DNA of 64,000 nt from Octadecabacter dasysiphoniae (GTDB taxonomy: Bacteria > Pseudomonadota > Alphaproteobacteria > Rhodobacterales > Rhodobacteraceae). The notes beneath the pieces are model-generated. The model made no database searches and had not been told where the DNA came from. It saw nothing but the letters and a program-made list of their open reading frames with translations. Positions 1-8,611 of the stretch are shown in pieces. Every line of letters begins with the position of its first letter. The first letter of the stretch is position 1. The stretch spans positions 248,001-312,000 of the forward strand of contig NZ_JAKGAQ010000003.1 in NCBI RefSeq assembly GCF_021532615.1, given 5' to 3'. A program made the translations under genes and the position numbers.

Positions 1-288
1 GATTTTGCCGCCCAATTGGTCTTGTAGATATGGGGCCGCGCTCAGATGGTCCGCATGGACGTGGGTTTCGATGATCCAATCGAGGATCAGACCACGCTCT
101 TTGATCCGCGTGATCAGGATGTCTGCGTGATCTGTTGTGATCCGTCCGGCGGCGTAATGAATATCCATCACGCTGTCGATGATCGCACAATGATCCGAAT
201 TCGGGTCTTTGGCGATATAGCTGATGGTGTTGGTCGCCTCGTCAAAGAAGCCTTCGATGTCGGGTTTTGTGTTCATGTTGATGGTCAT
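1..288 (-). CDS. MBL-fold metallohydrolase, persulfide dioxygenase-like (partial)
   Basis: Only the first 96 residues lie in the window; the gene runs off the left edge. The metal-binding motif THVHADHLSAA is at about residues 75-85 and is typical of the ETHE1/Blh group of metallo-beta-lactamase-fold enzymes, which oxidise glutathione persulfide or act in sulfide detoxification. The ATG at 288 overlaps the stop of the upstream DUF6691 gene (ATGA), so the two are probably translationally coupled. Together with two YeeE/YedE proteins this resembles the BigR-regulated sulfide operon of other Proteobacteria. The exact substrate is inferred from family and context; the rest of the active site is outside the window. 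Confidence 0.85.
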   Translation of the reverse strand, partial: MTINMNTKPDIEGFFDEATNTISYIAKDPNSDHCAIIDSVMDIHYAAGRITTDHADILITRIKERGLILDWIIETHVHADHLSAAPYLQDQLGGKI

Positions 289-716
289 ACTGTCACTCCC
301 ACTTTGCTGCGGCTTTGTATCAGTTTTGCAGCAATAATGCCGATGATCATGGCACATGTGAAGATCAGCACGTTTGAATCAAGCGTTCCGATGGCGGGCA
401 GGGCACCACCGGGGCAAAATCCCGCAAGCCCCCAGCCGACACCAAATGCGGCAGACCCTGCGATCAGGGTGCCGTCAACGCGCATCAATGTCGGCAGATG
501 AAACACGTCATCCAAACGCGGGGCGGGGCGGCGCAATACAAAACGATATCCCAGCGCCGTCACACCCAGCGCGCCCCCCATCACAAACGCGAGCGACGGG
601 TCCCATGTTCCTGCGATATCGAAGAAATTCAGCACTTTGGCGGGGTTGGCCATGCCGCCGAAAATAATGCCCATCCCGAAAATCAGGCCGATTACATAAG
701 TGATCAAGAACCGCAT
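285..716 (-). CDS. DUF6691 / YeeE-YedE half-transporter membrane protein
   Basis: A 143-residue hydrophobic protein with about four membrane segments. It has family sequences such as GMANPAKVLNFFDIAG and GFCPGGALPA; the latter is the cysteine-containing motif of YeeE/YedE (thiosulfate/sulfur-compound) permeases. It is the usual partner of the YeeE protein encoded just upstream, the two halves together corresponding to a full-length YeeE. I chose the ATG at 716 over an upstream in-frame one because it overlaps the preceding stop (ATGA) and begins directly with a membrane segment. Inferred role: uptake or export of a reduced sulfur species in a sulfide-response operon. Confidence 0.85.
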   Translation of the reverse strand: MRFLITYVIGLIFGMGIIFGGMANPAKVLNFFDIAGTWDPSLAFVMGGALGVTALGYRFVLRRPAPRLDDVFHLPTLMRVDGTLIAGSAAFGVGWGLAGFCPGGALPAIGTLDSNVLIFTCAMIIGIIAAKLIQSRSKVGVTV

Positions 717-1153
717 CAGATCGCCCCCCCGACAACGTGCCGTGTGATGTATACCGTAACAACGGCCGCAATCATGAACACAACCGTGGCCACCAAAGAA
801 CGCGGCGACAAGCGCGCGATGCCACAAACACCGTGTCCGGACGTGCAGCCACCGCCAAAGGTGACGCCAACGCCGACGATCAGCCCGCCCACGATCATTG
901 CTGTTGTTGAAACAGGGACTTGAACGGCAACTGTTTGGCCGCTGATCAGCCAGTATAGTGTTGGGGCTGATATCATTCCGGCCAACAGGCTTGCGCGCCA
1001 GCCCCGATCACCGCTGTGATTGGGCATCAGCACGCCGGCCAGGATTCCAGTGGCCCCCATGACGCGGCCGAAATTGGCCATCAGCAGGACCGCAGCGAAC
1101 CCGATCAATATACCGCCGCCAAGCGACGCGAGTGGTGTGAATTCTGTGGGCAT
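716..1153 (-). CDS. YeeE/YedE family membrane protein
   Basis: A 145-residue membrane protein of the YeeE/YedE (DUF395) family with about four transmembrane segments. The motif GGGCTSGHGVCG at about residues 100-111 holds the cysteine expected of this sulfur-transport family. It is the first gene of a three-gene minus-strand operon; each junction is a 4-base ATGA overlap. A GGAG Shine-Dalgarno sits just before the ATG. A sigma70-like promoter inside a dyad lies immediately upstream (1181-1208). Transported species is not determinable from sequence; thiosulfate, sulfite or polysulfide are family-based guesses. Confidence 0.87.
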   Translation of the reverse strand: MPTEFTPLASLGGGILIGFAAVLLMANFGRVMGATGILAGVLMPNHSGDRGWRASLLAGMISAPTLYWLISGQTVAVQVPVSTTAMIVGGLIVGVGVTFGGGCTSGHGVCGIARLSPRSLVATVVFMIAAVVTVYITRHVVGGAI

Positions 1154-1180
1154 TTCGGGACTCCAAGATCAGTTTGTTAA

Positions 1181-1208
1181 AACATATCCCAAAAATGGAA
1201 TGTTTCAA
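1181..1208 (-). promoter_or_regulatory. Putative promoter of the YeeE/MBL operon
   Basis: Read on the minus strand, a TTGAAA -35 (1208-1203) and a TATGTT -10 (1186-1181) are separated by 16 bp. The element sits within a dyad: CAGTT 1170-1174 with AACTG 1207-1211, and AAACAT 1180-1185 with ATGTTT 1200-1205. This dyad would be a reasonable site for an ArsR-type sulfide sensor such as BigR/SqrR, but no such gene is in the window. It overlaps the stop codon of the upstream kinase gene. Confidence 0.45.
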
Positions 1209-1852
1209 CTGCTGATCGTGCCGTCCGCTGCCAGCGTGATTGTGGCGGGCAATGCTTTGTCCAGAACGCTTTGCGCATTTGGCACGTCGTTGGTGGTCGC
1301 GCGGCGCGTCGCGGCCGTCCGGCTGAACCCGTGGCCCAGCCAACGCTGGATCAACCGCGCACGCAGTTCTGCGATGGGGACATCAAGGCGTACTGACAAG
1401 GTCCACATCGGGGCAAGGTTGAACCATGGCGCATCATCAAACAGCAGGTAATTGCCTTCGACAATAACGACCTCCGCGCTGGCAGGCACCACCTTTGCAC
1501 CTGCAATCGCAATGTCGCGCGTGCGGTCAAATTCAGGAATTGCCACATCCACACGTTCTTTCAAGCGTCGCATCAGATGGACAAATCCGGCCCCGTCAAA
1601 CGTATGTGGCGCACCCTTGCGCGCAAGATCACCGCGCGCCTCAAGTACCTGATTGTCCAAATGAAATCCATCCTGTGGCACCACAGAGGTTTCGCATTTT
1701 TGGGCATTCAGACGGCGCGCCAATTCGGTGGCAAGCGTGGTCTTGCCGCTCGCGGGTGGGCCCGCAATGGCGACCAGAACCCGCCCCGGCCCATCGCGCA
1801 AAGGCTGGATGCGTTCGGACAACAGGTTGATTTGAGGCGTCAGATTGATCAC
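1205..1852 (-). CDS. P-loop nucleoside/uridine kinase-like protein
   Basis: A 215-residue protein of the phosphoribulokinase/uridine kinase superfamily (PRK09270-like nucleoside triphosphate hydrolase family). The Walker A loop GPPASGKTT is at residues 31-39; the PQDGFHLDN segment near residue 60 matches the substrate-binding region of these kinases, and VVIVEGNYLLF near 130 is the family Walker B-like strand. Members include fructose and pantothenate-type kinases, so the substrate is uncertain. The start is GTG at 1852, preceded by AAGGG at about 7 bases. It lies 60 bp downstream of the AlkD-like gene and could be cotranscribed with glmU-glmS. Confidence 0.8.
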   Translation of the reverse strand: MINLTPQINLLSERIQPLRDGPGRVLVAIAGPPASGKTTLATELARRLNAQKCETSVVPQDGFHLDNQVLEARGDLARKGAPHTFDGAGFVHLMRRLKERVDVAIPEFDRTRDIAIAGAKVVPASAEVVIVEGNYLLFDDAPWFNLAPMWTLSVRLDVPIAELRARLIQRWLGHGFSRTAATRRATTNDVPNAQSVLDKALPATITLAADGTISS

Positions 1853-1912
1853 GCGCGGACCCTTTTGTTTTTGGGCAGTGTGCCGTGCGCGCGCGGGCAG
1901 GCCAAGTGTGGA

Positions 1913-2599
1913 CTATCGCGGTGGCAGATTTCGGCTTGCGTCCTTGCGCAGCGACGGTTTCATCTTGTCGCCATGGGCATCGAGGAATGTCCACACCCGT
2001 GCGGCGTCATGACGGCCGAGTTCGCGCAACCACCACGACACGGATTTCTGGATGAACCACGCCGGGTCGTTTGTGTAATCCGCGGCCCACCCCAAGATAC
2101 GTTCGCGCGCTTCCAAATCTGCAGGCTTGGGATTGTTCATTTTTGTCCACGGCAATGTCATCACCAATGCGGCCCGTTTGGTCCACATGTGATCGGATGT
2201 CGTCCAGGTTTCGACCTCATCAATGCGGGTGGGGTTTGCGATCAAGCGGCGCGATCCGGCGCTGCAAACGTGATCGGCAATGGCCCAGCCATCAAACTGC
2301 GGCACCCAGGACGTAATCAGCGCCCATGCGGCGTCATCCGGTTTGATGCGTGCCTGCACCAACAGCTTGGCTGCGGCAACGCGGGCTTCGTGGATATTGG
2401 TGTCCCAAAGATCAGAGGCAAGCGTGAGGCGTTCGTCCAACGACACCTCAGCGCGCCACGTTTTGACAGCGGCATCAATCACCGGATTGGCAACGCCAAA
2501 GTACGGACGAGGAGCCTTATGATAGGCCGCCATTTCAGCCGCCTTTTGCGTGTTTGCCTCAGCCTGAAGGGTTGAGATCGCGTCCCCAATCGTAATCAT
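1913..2599 (-). CDS. DNA alkylation repair protein, AlkD-like
   Basis: A 228-residue protein built of HEAT-like helical repeats, matching the AlkD family of DNA glycosylases that excise N3- and N7-alkylated purines. The tryptophan-rich stretch WFIQKSVSWWLRELG near residue 180 is typical of the DNA-binding concave face. The chosen ATG at 2599 overlaps the glmS stop by four bases (ATGA), replacing a longer upstream start that would run into glmS. The coupling to glmS suggests shared transcription; why a repair enzyme follows an amino-sugar gene is not apparent. Confidence 0.85.
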   Translation of the reverse strand: MITIGDAISTLQAEANTQKAAEMAAYHKAPRPYFGVANPVIDAAVKTWRAEVSLDERLTLASDLWDTNIHEARVAAAKLLVQARIKPDDAAWALITSWVPQFDGWAIADHVCSAGSRRLIANPTRIDEVETWTTSDHMWTKRAALVMTLPWTKMNNPKPADLEARERILGWAADYTNDPAWFIQKSVSWWLRELGRHDAARVWTFLDAHGDKMKPSLRKDASRNLPPR

Positions 2600-4413
2600 T
2601 CGACTGTCACCGATTTGGCGAGGTTGCGCGGCTGATCCACATCCGTCCCTTTGGCGACGGCGGTGTGATAGGCGATCAGTTGTGCTGGAATCGCGTAAAG
2701 GATTGGTGCGACAAACGGGTCCACCTCTGGCATCAAAATGGTCTCCCAAACGCCATCACCGGCTTCTTTTGCGCCTTGTTTATCGGTGATCAACAGCACC
2801 TTTCCGCCACGCGCCATGACTTCTTGCATGTTGGAAATCGTCTTGTCGAACAGCGCATCACGCGGGGCCATGACGATCACTGGAACATGCTTGTCGACCA
2901 ATGCGATAGGCCCGTGCTTAAGTTCACCTGATGCATAAGCTTCGGCATGTATATAACTGATTTCTTTTAATTTAAGTGCGCCCTCGTGGGCAAGTGCGTA
3001 CATGGGGCCGCGACCCAAAAACAGAATGTCGCGGGCTTCTGCCAATAGCTTGGACACGTCGTTCGTCCGCTCACCCAGTGACAAGGCCTGATTCATCAGC
3101 GCGGGCACAGATTTGATTTTTTCAAGCGCCTCGGCGGCTTGTGCGGCGTCCATGTGTCCGCGATCCTGCGCGGCTTTCACGGCCAAAATCGCCAGCACCG
3201 TCAATTGGCATGTGAACGCCTTTGTCGATGCCACACCAATCTCTGCGCCAGCCAAAATCGGCAGGGCGAGATCGCTTTCACGCGCGATGGAGCTTTCGGG
3301 AACGTTCACGACCGACAGGATTTTGTCTGCCTTGCCTTCGCAGTACCGAAGTGCTGCCAAAGTGTCGGCGGTTTCGCCGGATTGGCTCACGAAGAGGGCG
3401 GCGGTGCCTTTGGAAATCGGGGGCTCACGGTAGCGGAATTCGGATGCGACGTCGATTTCTACGGGCATGCGCGCGATCTGTTCGAACCAGTATTTTGCCG
3501 TCAAACACGCATAGAATGCTGTGCCACAGGCGACCATTGTCAGCCGATCAATGGACGCGAAATCAATGCCACCGTCGGGCAATTCTACCTGACCGTCCTT
3601 GATGTAATAACCCAATGAATTGGCCAGAACGGACGGTTGTTCGGCGATTTCTTTAGCCATGAAATGCTTGTGACCACCCTTGTCGACGGACGTGGTGTCA
3701 ATCTGGATGACGCGCATTTCGCGGTTGGCGATACGTCCTTCGCCGTCGATAATTTTCAGGCTGTCGCGGGTGATATAGGCAATGTCGCCTTCGGCCAAAT
3801 AGGTGATCTTGTCGGTCATCGGGGCGAGCGCGATGGCATCTGAGCCCACAAACATTTCCCCGTCACCGTGCCCAACGGCCAGCGGCGATCCTTTGCGCGC
3901 AGCGATCATCAAATCTTCTTCACCCTCGAACAAAAAGCACAAGGCATAGGCCCCCTCAAGGCGCGCAATCGTGCGCGTGGCCGCGTCATGCGGATCAAGT
4001 CCCTCATCCAGATAGCTTTGCGTCAGAAGCGCAACAGTTTCGGTGTCAGTATCCGTTTCATAACCAACACCCTGTTTGGCAAGCTCTTCGCGCAGGTCGC
4101 GGAAGTTTTCGATAATCCCATTGTGAACAACGGCGACACGTTGGGTCTTGTGGGGGTGGGCGTTGTTGACGTTCGGCTGACCATGGGTTGCCCAGCGGGT
4201 GTGCCCAATACCGGATTTCCCGGCAAGCGGGTCGTGCACCAACAAGTCCTGAAGGTTAATCAATTTTCCAACCGCACGGCGACGATCAAGATCACCGTCA
4301 TTGACAGTGGCAATGCCCGCGCTGTCATAGCCGCGATATTCAAGGCGTTTCAGGGCCTCAACGAGGATCGGGGCTGCTTCGTGACGTCCAAGGACACCTA
4401 CAATTCCACACAT
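2596..4413 (-). CDS. glmS: Glutamine--fructose-6-phosphate aminotransferase (isomerizing)
   Basis: 605 residues, the full family length. It converts fructose-6-phosphate and glutamine to glucosamine-6-phosphate, the first committed step to UDP-GlcNAc for peptidoglycan and lipopolysaccharide. Cys2 (MCGIVGVLG) is the N-terminal glutaminase nucleophile. The sequence ends with two SIS sugar-isomerase domains and the conserved C-terminus DQPRNLAKSVTVE. It lies 2 bp downstream of glmU and overlaps the AlkD-like gene by 4 bases, so glmU-glmS-alkD look like one operon. No glmS ribozyme is expected in this phylum and none was recognised in the short junction. Confidence 0.97.
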   Translation of the reverse strand: MCGIVGVLGRHEAAPILVEALKRLEYRGYDSAGIATVNDGDLDRRRAVGKLINLQDLLVHDPLAGKSGIGHTRWATHGQPNVNNAHPHKTQRVAVVHNGIIENFRDLREELAKQGVGYETDTDTETVALLTQSYLDEGLDPHDAATRTIARLEGAYALCFLFEGEEDLMIAARKGSPLAVGHGDGEMFVGSDAIALAPMTDKITYLAEGDIAYITRDSLKIIDGEGRIANREMRVIQIDTTSVDKGGHKHFMAKEIAEQPSVLANSLGYYIKDGQVELPDGGIDFASIDRLTMVACGTAFYACLTAKYWFEQIARMPVEIDVASEFRYREPPISKGTAALFVSQSGETADTLAALRYCEGKADKILSVVNVPESSIARESDLALPILAGAEIGVASTKAFTCQLTVLAILAVKAAQDRGHMDAAQAAEALEKIKSVPALMNQALSLGERTNDVSKLLAEARDILFLGRGPMYALAHEGALKLKEISYIHAEAYASGELKHGPIALVDKHVPVIVMAPRDALFDKTISNMQEVMARGGKVLLITDKQGAKEAGDGVWETILMPEVDPFVAPILYAIPAQLIAYHTAVAKGTDVDQPRNLAKSVTVE

Positions 4414-4415
4414 AA

Positions 4416-5768
4416 TCAGGTCTCCTTGGCCGCTTGGGCCTTCTTTTTCTTTAATTTTTCAAACAGTCGGCGGGCAAACCCTGCCTTGTTTTCTTGTCGC
4501 GCGCGCCCGACGGCCAAATCACCTGCGGGCACATTATGGGTCACAATGGTTCCGGTCGCCGTCATGGAGTCGTCGCCCAATGTCACAGGCGCAACCAGCA
4601 TTGTGTTTGATCCCACAAAAACATCTGCACCGATGTTTGTGCGATGTTTGAACACGCCGTCGTAGTTGCAGGTGATCGTTCCTGCGCCGATGTTTGACCG
4701 CTCCCCGATATGGGCGTCGCCGATGTAGGACAGGTGGTTCACCTTGGCCCCCGCATCGATCACGGCGTTCTTGATTTCGACGAAATTGCCAATCTTTACG
4801 TCTTCGGCCAGCTCAGCACCAGGGCGCAGCCGCGCGTAGGGGCCAACGACTCCGCCACGTGATACGTGGCAGCCTTCAAGATGGCTAAAGGCGCGAATGG
4901 TAGCGTTGTTTTCAACGGTCACGCCGACGGCAAACACCACATTGGGTTCAACAACGCTGTCTGATCCGATGTAGGTATCATGGCTGAAGTAAACCGTGTC
5001 GGGCGCTTGCAGTGTCACGCCATTGTCCATCGCATCGCCGCGCGCACGGGTTTGAAACGCCACTTCGGCACCTGCAAGTTCGGCGCGTGAATTGATGCCC
5101 ATTGTTTCGCTTTCGTCGCATCGCACGACAGTTGCGGACAAACCCTGACCATGGGCCAATCCGATAATATCCGTGAGGTAGAATTCCCCTGCTGCATTGT
5201 CGTCCGTGACGCGATCGAGAAGATCAAAAAGAACATCCGATTTCGCGCAAATCACACCTGAATTACAAAGGGTTACGGCACGTTCTGCCTCGGACGCGTC
5301 TTTGAACTCTACGATTTTCTCAAGCGCATTACCATCCATCACCAACCGCCCGTAACGGCCGGGATCGGCGGCTTCAAACCCAAGCACGACAACGTCATGG
5401 TCCCCGCGCGCAACCAGCATCGCTTCTAGCGTTTCGGGGCGGATGAATGGCGTGTCGCCATACAACACGATGGCATCGCCATTGAACCCGTCCAATGCGG
5501 CACGGGCCTGCAAAACCGCGTGGCCAGTGCCCAATTGTTCGGTCTGCAATACGACATCAACATCGTCTGACCAGTCTTTCGCCGCTGCCTCGACCGCGTC
5601 AGACCCATGCCCCGCGACAATCACTGTGCGTTCTGGTTCAAGTGCTGCGCCGGATTTCATTGCGTGGATCAGCAAGGGCGCGCCGGCAACGCTGTGCAAC
5701 ACCTTGGGCAAATCGGACTTCATCCGAGTGCCTTTTCCTGCGGCCAGAATGATCAACGCGACTGCCAT
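4416..5768 (-). CDS. glmU: Bifunctional GlcNAc-1-P uridyltransferase / GlcN-1-P acetyltransferase
   Basis: 450 residues. The N-terminal nucleotidyltransferase carries LAAGKGTRMKSDLPK at about residues 8-22 and YGDTPF near 103. The C-terminal half is a left-handed beta-helix with the acetyltransferase segment NHLSYIGDAHIGERSNIGAG, whose His is the probable catalytic base. It makes UDP-GlcNAc from glucosamine-1-phosphate. The ATG at 5768 is used because the nucleotide-binding motif follows directly; AAGGTAAAG is upstream. The tail is lysine-rich. It is divergent from gph and lies directly before glmS. Confidence 0.97.
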   Translation of the reverse strand: MAVALIILAAGKGTRMKSDLPKVLHSVAGAPLLIHAMKSGAALEPERTVIVAGHGSDAVEAAAKDWSDDVDVVLQTEQLGTGHAVLQARAALDGFNGDAIVLYGDTPFIRPETLEAMLVARGDHDVVVLGFEAADPGRYGRLVMDGNALEKIVEFKDASEAERAVTLCNSGVICAKSDVLFDLLDRVTDDNAAGEFYLTDIIGLAHGQGLSATVVRCDESETMGINSRAELAGAEVAFQTRARGDAMDNGVTLQAPDTVYFSHDTYIGSDSVVEPNVVFAVGVTVENNATIRAFSHLEGCHVSRGGVVGPYARLRPGAELAEDVKIGNFVEIKNAVIDAGAKVNHLSYIGDAHIGERSNIGAGTITCNYDGVFKHRTNIGADVFVGSNTMLVAPVTLGDDSMTATGTIVTHNVPAGDLAVGRARQENKAGFARRLFEKLKKKKAQAAKET

Positions 5769-5895
5769 ATACTTTACCTTGTTCAAATTTTTCACCTTCT
5801 TACGCAGGAATGGGGATTGCGCAAGTGCGGGGGGTTCACATCCCATGTCGCTTGGTTACAGATGGCGCAAATGCGCGCAAAGGGGCAGGACGACA

Positions 5896-6558
5896 ATGGG
5901 AACAGTGATTTTCGATCTGGATGGAACGTTGGCCGACACGTCTGGCGATTTGATTGCGGCGGCGAACGCATGTTTTCGTGGGCTTGGACTGGGTGATTTG
6001 CTTGATCCGGCGCGGGACGCGGGCACGGCGCTGCGGGGCGGCCGGGCGATGTTAAAGCTCGGGTTTTCGCGGGTTGATGGCTACGGCGATGAAGATATCG
6101 ACGGGCAATATCAGACCCTTCTGGATGCTTATGCCCAAGACATTGATACGCATACCGTTATGTATCCGGGCGCGATGGAGGCGGTCGAGGTCTTGAAATC
6201 AAACGGTTTCAAAGTCGGGATCGCGACCAATAAACCCGAAGGATTGGCCCATATATTGTTGACGCGCCTTGGCGTGCGTGATGCATTCGGGTCGTTGGTT
6301 GGTGCGGATACGCTGACGGTCAAGAAACCTGACCCCGAACATCTGTTCGAAGCTGTCCTTCAAGCGGGCGGCGATCCGGCAATGTGTTGCCTTGTGGGGG
6401 ACACCGCGACGGACCGTAACACGGCCTTGGCCGCAGGTGTTGCATCCATTCTGGTGACGTTCGGCCCCTCTGGTGAGGATATGGCCGCCCTCAACCCAGA
6501 GGTTCTGTTGGATCACTTTGACGATTTGCCCAGTGTCGTTGAACGGCTTTTCAGGTAA
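5896..6558 (+). CDS. gph: Phosphoglycolate phosphatase (HAD-IA family)
   Basis: A 220-residue HAD hydrolase. Motif I FDLDGTLAD has the nucleophile Asp7 and acid Asp9; motif II is TNKPEG near residue 113; motif III is the lysine in VKKPDP; motif IV is VGDTATD. A helical cap lies between motifs I and II, as in Gph. It likely removes 2-phosphoglycolate formed during DNA repair, or from Rubisco where present. The ATG at 5896 places motif I at the N-terminus and is preceded by AGGGGCAGG. It is divergent from glmU. Another small-sugar or nucleotide phosphatase function remains possible. Confidence 0.85.
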   Translation: MGTVIFDLDGTLADTSGDLIAAANACFRGLGLGDLLDPARDAGTALRGGRAMLKLGFSRVDGYGDEDIDGQYQTLLDAYAQDIDTHTVMYPGAMEAVEVLKSNGFKVGIATNKPEGLAHILLTRLGVRDAFGSLVGADTLTVKKPDPEHLFEAVLQAGGDPAMCCLVGDTATDRNTALAAGVASILVTFGPSGEDMAALNPEVLLDHFDDLPSVVERLFR

Positions 6559-6605
6559 TCAAAAACCAGATTGACGCCAGCCAACCGCGCTTTCACAAAC
6601 GCTGT

Positions 6606-7808
6606 ATGACAGAGATATTCAACGGCGTATTCACCCAGCAAGAACCGATTCCACAGGCGGGGATCGACGCGGCCATGGCTGTGCTGACCCACGGGCGGTT
6701 GCACCGCTACAACACCAGCGGCGATGAAATCGCTGAAGCGGCGTTGCTTGAGGAAGAATTCGCGGACCTCACGGGGGCGAAATACTGCCTTGCGGTGGCG
6801 TCGGGTGGCTACGCAATGACGACAGCTTTGCGTGCCTGTGGCATCGGCCACGGCGACACCGTGCTGACCAACGCATTCACGCTGGCGCCAGTGCCCGGCG
6901 CAATTGCGGCCGTAGGTGCATCGCCGATATTTGTGGGCGTGACCGAAGATCTGGTCATTGATCTGGATGATCTGGCCGCGAAAATCGATCAGGCTTCGGT
7001 TCTATTGTTGTCCCACATGCGGGGCCATATCTGCGACATGGATGCCCTGATGGCGCTGTGTGATGCAGCAAACGTCACCGTGATCGAGGATTGCGCACAC
7101 ACCATGGGCGCGCATTGGAACGGCATACCATCCGGGCGTTGGGGCAAGTTCGGATGTTATTCGACCCAGACTTATAAACACGTCAATTCCGGTGAGGGCG
7201 GGCTTCTTATTTCGGACGACGCAGAGGGCATGGCACGGGCGATCATGCTGTCCGGCAGCTACATGCTGTTTGAACGTCACCGCGCGGCGCCGCCGCCTGA
7301 AACATTTGCGCAGATCAAATATGAAACACCCAATATTTCGGGCCGGATGGACAACCTGCGCGCGGCCATTTTGCGCCCGCAACTTGCTGATCTAAAAACA
7401 CAATGTGACCGTTGGAACGCCCTTTACGCTGTTATGGACGCGGGATTGGCCGACACGCCTGGCATGACGCTGACGACACGGCCCGCTGCAGAAGGGTTTG
7501 TTGCGTCGTCGTTTCAATTCCTGCTTCTCGATTGGGACCCCGCAGCTGTGCAAGAGGTCATTGCGGGCTGTCTTGCGCGCGGGGTTGAGCTGAAATGGTT
7601 CGGCGGGGCGGAACCCACCGGTTTTACATCGCGCTATGACAGCTGGCGTTATGCGGCGTCCGAACCGATGCCGCAAAGCGACCGTATTCTGGCGGGTGTG
7701 ATAGACATGCGTTTGCCGCTGACGTTCAGCACAGACGATTGTGCCCAGATCGCGCGCATCATCCGCGCCGAAGTCAGTCGTGTCTTTCAGGCGCAGGCGG
7801 CGCAGTAA
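6606..7808 (+). CDS. DegT/DnrJ/EryC1/StrS family PLP-dependent protein
   Basis: A 400-residue fold-type I PLP enzyme of the sugar aminotransferase/dehydratase family. EDCAHTMGAHWNG at about 161-173 contains the Asp that contacts the pyridine nitrogen. STQTYKHVNSGEGG has Lys191 as the predicted PLP Schiff-base lysine. Such enzymes aminate keto-sugars for surface polysaccharides, but no sugar-modification genes are nearby, so the substrate is unknown. It follows gph by 47 bp and ends at the exact base before the convergent S24 regulator's stop, so no intergenic terminator fits between them. Confidence 0.82.
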   Translation: MTEIFNGVFTQQEPIPQAGIDAAMAVLTHGRLHRYNTSGDEIAEAALLEEEFADLTGAKYCLAVASGGYAMTTALRACGIGHGDTVLTNAFTLAPVPGAIAAVGASPIFVGVTEDLVIDLDDLAAKIDQASVLLLSHMRGHICDMDALMALCDAANVTVIEDCAHTMGAHWNGIPSGRWGKFGCYSTQTYKHVNSGEGGLLISDDAEGMARAIMLSGSYMLFERHRAAPPPETFAQIKYETPNISGRMDNLRAAILRPQLADLKTQCDRWNALYAVMDAGLADTPGMTLTTRPAAEGFVASSFQFLLLDWDPAAVQEVIAGCLARGVELKWFGGAEPTGFTSRYDSWRYAASEPMPQSDRILAGVIDMRLPLTFSTDDCAQIARIIRAEVSRVFQAQAAQ

Positions 7809-8513
7809 TCAGGGTTGATGAACGATCCAGACCACGCGCCCCAAAACCTTGAGCGTGGCGAGTTCATCGCCTTTGAAAATCTGGACAGGCTGGTCGGGTT
7901 TATCGCCCTTCAACAGCATCATATCGTTTGAGGGGCTTTGTACGCGGGCAAAAACATAGCTGCCTTTCACACTGAACGCCCAAATACCGTCTGCTGACGT
8001 GTCTTTTTGCGCGGTATCAATCAGCGCAAGGGTGCCCACCGTCAGTGTTGGCACCATATCGTCATTGATGACGGGCAAAAACGCGAGCGTATCGGCATTG
8101 ACGCCGCTGGTCGTTAACCATTGCCGCGCAAGGGCCACGGGTGCGGTGCCGCGAAAATCAGGGGCCGCGGCGGCGTGATACGGGATCGGTAAGAACCCCA
8201 TCTCAAGCGCCTCGTGTCGCATGCGCGCGCTGGACAGCGGTTGAACCGTGCGTTCGGCAAACCCGGCGGGCAGGCGCACGATGGTATTTTCGCGTTCCTC
8301 CCCAAAGTAAAATTCCAGATCCAATACATCGGCCAGCTTGCGTAAGGCGTCGGCGTTGAACCGTTTCGGGTTGCCGGTTTCTTGGCGCATATTCTTGATC
8401 AAGGACGGGTTGCCGACAGCCAGTCGCGATGCAGCCGCCGCGGAGAGACCTTTGCGCGATAGCGCGCTGTCGATTATGTCCAGAATATCTTTCACCTGCA
8501 CGGAAAAGCGCAT
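7809..8513 (-). CDS. XRE/S24-type transcriptional regulator, probably non-cleaving
   Basis: 234 residues: an N-terminal helix-turn-helix (about 10-65, with LSAAAASRLAVGNPSLIKN) and a C-terminal S24/LexA-like domain (about 125-230). In LexA/CI proteins the catalytic Ser sits in a D-S-M-x-P-T loop; here the loop reads NDDMVPTL, and the position expected to supply the Lys reads YVFARVQ. Both catalytic residues therefore look replaced, pointing to a repressor that does not self-cleave. The ATG at 8513 follows AAGG. It is divergent from a small gene at 8612, with a 20-bp dyad between them as probable operator. The signal sensed is unknown. Confidence 0.8.
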   Translation of the reverse strand: MRFSVQVKDILDIIDSALSRKGLSAAAASRLAVGNPSLIKNMRQETGNPKRFNADALRKLADVLDLEFYFGEERENTIVRLPAGFAERTVQPLSSARMRHEALEMGFLPIPYHAAAAPDFRGTAPVALARQWLTTSGVNADTLAFLPVINDDMVPTLTVGTLALIDTAQKDTSADGIWAFSVKGSYVFARVQSPSNDMMLLKGDKPDQPVQIFKGDELATLKVLGRVVWIVHQP

Positions 8514-8555
8514 AATTTACCTTAGGGCAATCCTGATCAGTAACGACCCTATACC

Positions 8556-8575
8556 TTTGGCCATAAATGGCTAAA
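8556..8575. promoter_or_regulatory. Putative operator dyad between regulator and small gene
   Basis: A 20-base near-palindrome, TTTGGCCATA followed by AATGGCTAAA (8 of 10 pairs match). It lies in the 98-bp gap between the divergent S24-type regulator and the 81-residue gene. Its size and position fit a dimeric HTH repressor site for autoregulation. Inference only. Confidence 0.45.
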
Positions 8576-8611
8576 ACTGGCAGTGACTGATTTCTGGGGG
8601 GAAAATACGTC

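Noticed and set aside
1577..2575. 332-codon plus-strand ORF opposite the kinase and AlkD-like genes
   Set aside because: It lies antisense to two recognisable genes, has no ribosome site and no family features; a GC-rich shadow frame.
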